64,000 bases of DNA from Steroidobacteraceae bacterium (GTDB lineage Bacteria > Pseudomonadota > Gammaproteobacteria > Steroidobacterales > Steroidobacteraceae). Below the pieces are notes generated by a model. The model was not told the origin of the DNA and ran no database searches. It saw nothing but the letters and a program-made list of their open reading frames with translations. This document shows, piece after piece, positions 62,742 through 64,000 of this stretch (position 1 is the stretch's first letter; every line of letters begins with the position of its first letter). The stretch lies in contig JANWJS010000045.1 in assembly GCA_025451845.1 (NCBI GenBank), forward strand, positions 50,733 through 114,732, written 5' to 3'. The translations under genes were made by a program, and so were the position numbers.

Positions 62742-63989
62742 ATGCAAACACGATTGAGCGCTGCTTTCCTCGCGACTTCCGATGGCCGGGAGGCCGACGG
62801 TATCCTGCGCAAATGCGTGCACTGCGGGTTCTGCACGGCGACCTGCCCCACCTATCAGCTATTGGGCGATGAGCTCGATGGCCCTCGCGGCCGGATCTAT
62901 CTCATCAAAGAGATGCTGGAAGGCGCCGAGCCGTCCCGCTCCACCCAGCTGCACCTCGATCGCTGTCTGACCTGCCGGGCGTGCGAGACGACGTGTCCGT
63001 CGGGTGTTCGTTACGGACGCCTGCTGGATATTGGCCGGCATCATATCGAGCGGGTGGTGCCGCGGACCTGGCGTGAGCGATTCTTCAGGCGTGCATTGCT
63101 GACCATCGTTCCGCATCGGAAGCGGTTCGCTGCGCTGTTGGGGCTCGGCAGGGCGCTGCGAAGTTTGATGCCGGCAGGGCTGCGGCGGGCCGTGCCGGCC
63201 GTGCGCCCGCAGGGCCCGTGGCCGGCGCCGCGCCATCAGCGACGCATGTTGGTATTCAAGGGGTGCGTGCAGTCCGCAACGGCACCGGATATCAACGCTG
63301 CGGCGGCCCGGGTATTGGATCAGCTGGGTATTTCGCTGATCGAGAGTGAGGACGGCTGTTGCGGCGCCCTTGCATACCACCTGGCGGAGCAGGACGCGAC
63401 GCGCGCCCAGCTGCGGCGCAATATCGATGCATGGTGGCCTCAGATCGAGCGCGGTGCGGAGGCGGTCGTGGTCACAGCGAGTGCATGTGGCGCGATGCTC
63501 CGCGACTACGGCACCCTGCTGCGCGACGATCCGCAGTACGCTCGCAAAGCAGCTCAAATTTCGGAACTGTCACGCGATATCAGTGAGGTCGTCGCACGGG
63601 AGCTCGCGCAGCCTGGCCCACTGCGCGCGCGGATGGAGCGGATCCCGGCCGGTGAGGCACGGGCGCGGGTGGCGTTCCATTCGCCCTGCACCCTGCAGCA
63701 CGGCTTGAAGATCCGCGGCCTCATCGAGCCGCTGCTGCAGCGGGCCGGGTGCACTCTCACCCCAGTCGCCGACGGCCATCTCTGCTGTGGCTCCGCCGGC
63801 AGCTATTCCCTGCTGCAGCCCGCAATCTCCCGCCGCCTCAAAGCGAACAAGCTCGCCGCGCTCGAGGCCGGCACGCCCGATGTCATCGCGACCGCCAACA
63901 TCGGCTGTCTGCTGCACCTCGCTTCCGGTACCGACCGTCCCGTCCGGCACTGGATCGAAGTGCTGGCGGAGACGTTGGCGAGCCGCTAG
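62742..63989 (+). CDS. glcF: glycolate oxidase Fe-S subunit GlcF
   Basis: 415-aa electron-transfer subunit. Two [4Fe-4S] motifs, CVHCGFCTATCP and CLTCRACETTCPSG, then two CCG domains (EDGCCGALAYHL; HLCCGSAGSYSLLQP). It takes electrons from GlcDE to the quinone pool. The gene ends 11 bases before the window end. Confidence 0.94.
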   Translation: MQTRLSAAFLATSDGREADGILRKCVHCGFCTATCPTYQLLGDELDGPRGRIYLIKEMLEGAEPSRSTQLHLDRCLTCRACETTCPSGVRYGRLLDIGRHHIERVVPRTWRERFFRRALLTIVPHRKRFAALLGLGRALRSLMPAGLRRAVPAVRPQGPWPAPRHQRRMLVFKGCVQSATAPDINAAAARVLDQLGISLIESEDGCCGALAYHLAEQDATRAQLRRNIDAWWPQIERGAEAVVVTASACGAMLRDYGTLLRDDPQYARKAAQISELSRDISEVVARELAQPGPLRARMERIPAGEARARVAFHSPCTLQHGLKIRGLIEPLLQRAGCTLTPVADGHLCCGSAGSYSLLQPAISRRLKANKLAALEAGTPDVIATANIGCLLHLASGTDRPVRHWIEVLAETLASR

Positions 63990-64000
63990 CGGGGAGGACA

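Overview
The window is high-GC DNA (roughly two-thirds G+C by eye) from a Gram-negative bacterium, most likely a gammaproteobacterium of the Steroidobacter/Nevskia/Xanthomonas neighbourhood. This rests on gene content and order: gcvR divergent from dapA with a BamC-like lipoprotein after it, an mlaFEDCB phospholipid-transport operon, BepA- and SppA-type proteins, a suf operon led by an IscR-like regulator, and the core runs rpsF-rpsR-rplI-dnaB-alr and ffh-rpsP-rimM-trmD-rplS. Genus is not decided by the sequence.

Bases 1-16.1 kb are accessory and the most interesting part. Seven minus-strand genes (CapA-like metallophosphatase, TRAP small permease, TRAP large permease, HgdB-like protein, double-length class III CoA-transferase, second HgdB-like protein, TRAP binding lipoprotein) are joined by six consecutive 4-base ATGA overlaps, with a CocE-type hydrolase 24 bases further on and cut by the window edge. 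Divergently lie a second class III CoA-transferase and a secreted alpha/beta hydrolase, then a MarR regulator and a TonB-dependent receptor. One 19-bp operator type (7-bp arms, 5-bp spacer) occurs in all three promoter regions. I infer one MarR-controlled system that takes a substrate across the outer membrane, cleaves it, imports an acid by TRAP transport, makes its CoA ester and then acts on it with an atypical 2-hydroxyacyl-CoA dehydratase-like pair.

Bases 16.1-21.4 kb hold an RlpA-like protein, a secreted protein of unknown family, a secreted metzincin-like protease, a decayed TIR-TPR gene, and a probable old integration site: a degenerate copy of the tRNA-Leu 3' end plus paired AGTTACCC repeats, 1.3 kb from an intact tRNA-Leu(CAG).

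Bases 21.5-40.6 kb are housekeeping: rnr, rlmB, ribosomal proteins, dnaB, alr, an FHA/PP2C pair, radA, a CorC/CNNM protein, ffh, rpsP-rimM-trmD-rplS, sppA and kbl-tdh. Two inverted copies of a roughly 90-base multi-hairpin repeat flank ffh. Bases 40.8-47.5 kb are the suf Fe-S operon. Bases 47.7-64 kb carry fructose-bisphosphate aldolase, mlaFEDCB with mlaA convergent, a BepA-like protease, PIN-PhoH ATPase, Bcp, GcvR, dapA with a minimal BamC-like lipoprotein, tRNA-Ser(GGA), a DUF4142/cupredoxin/ECF sigma operon, and glcDEF. No CRISPR array, insertion sequence or rRNA gene was seen.
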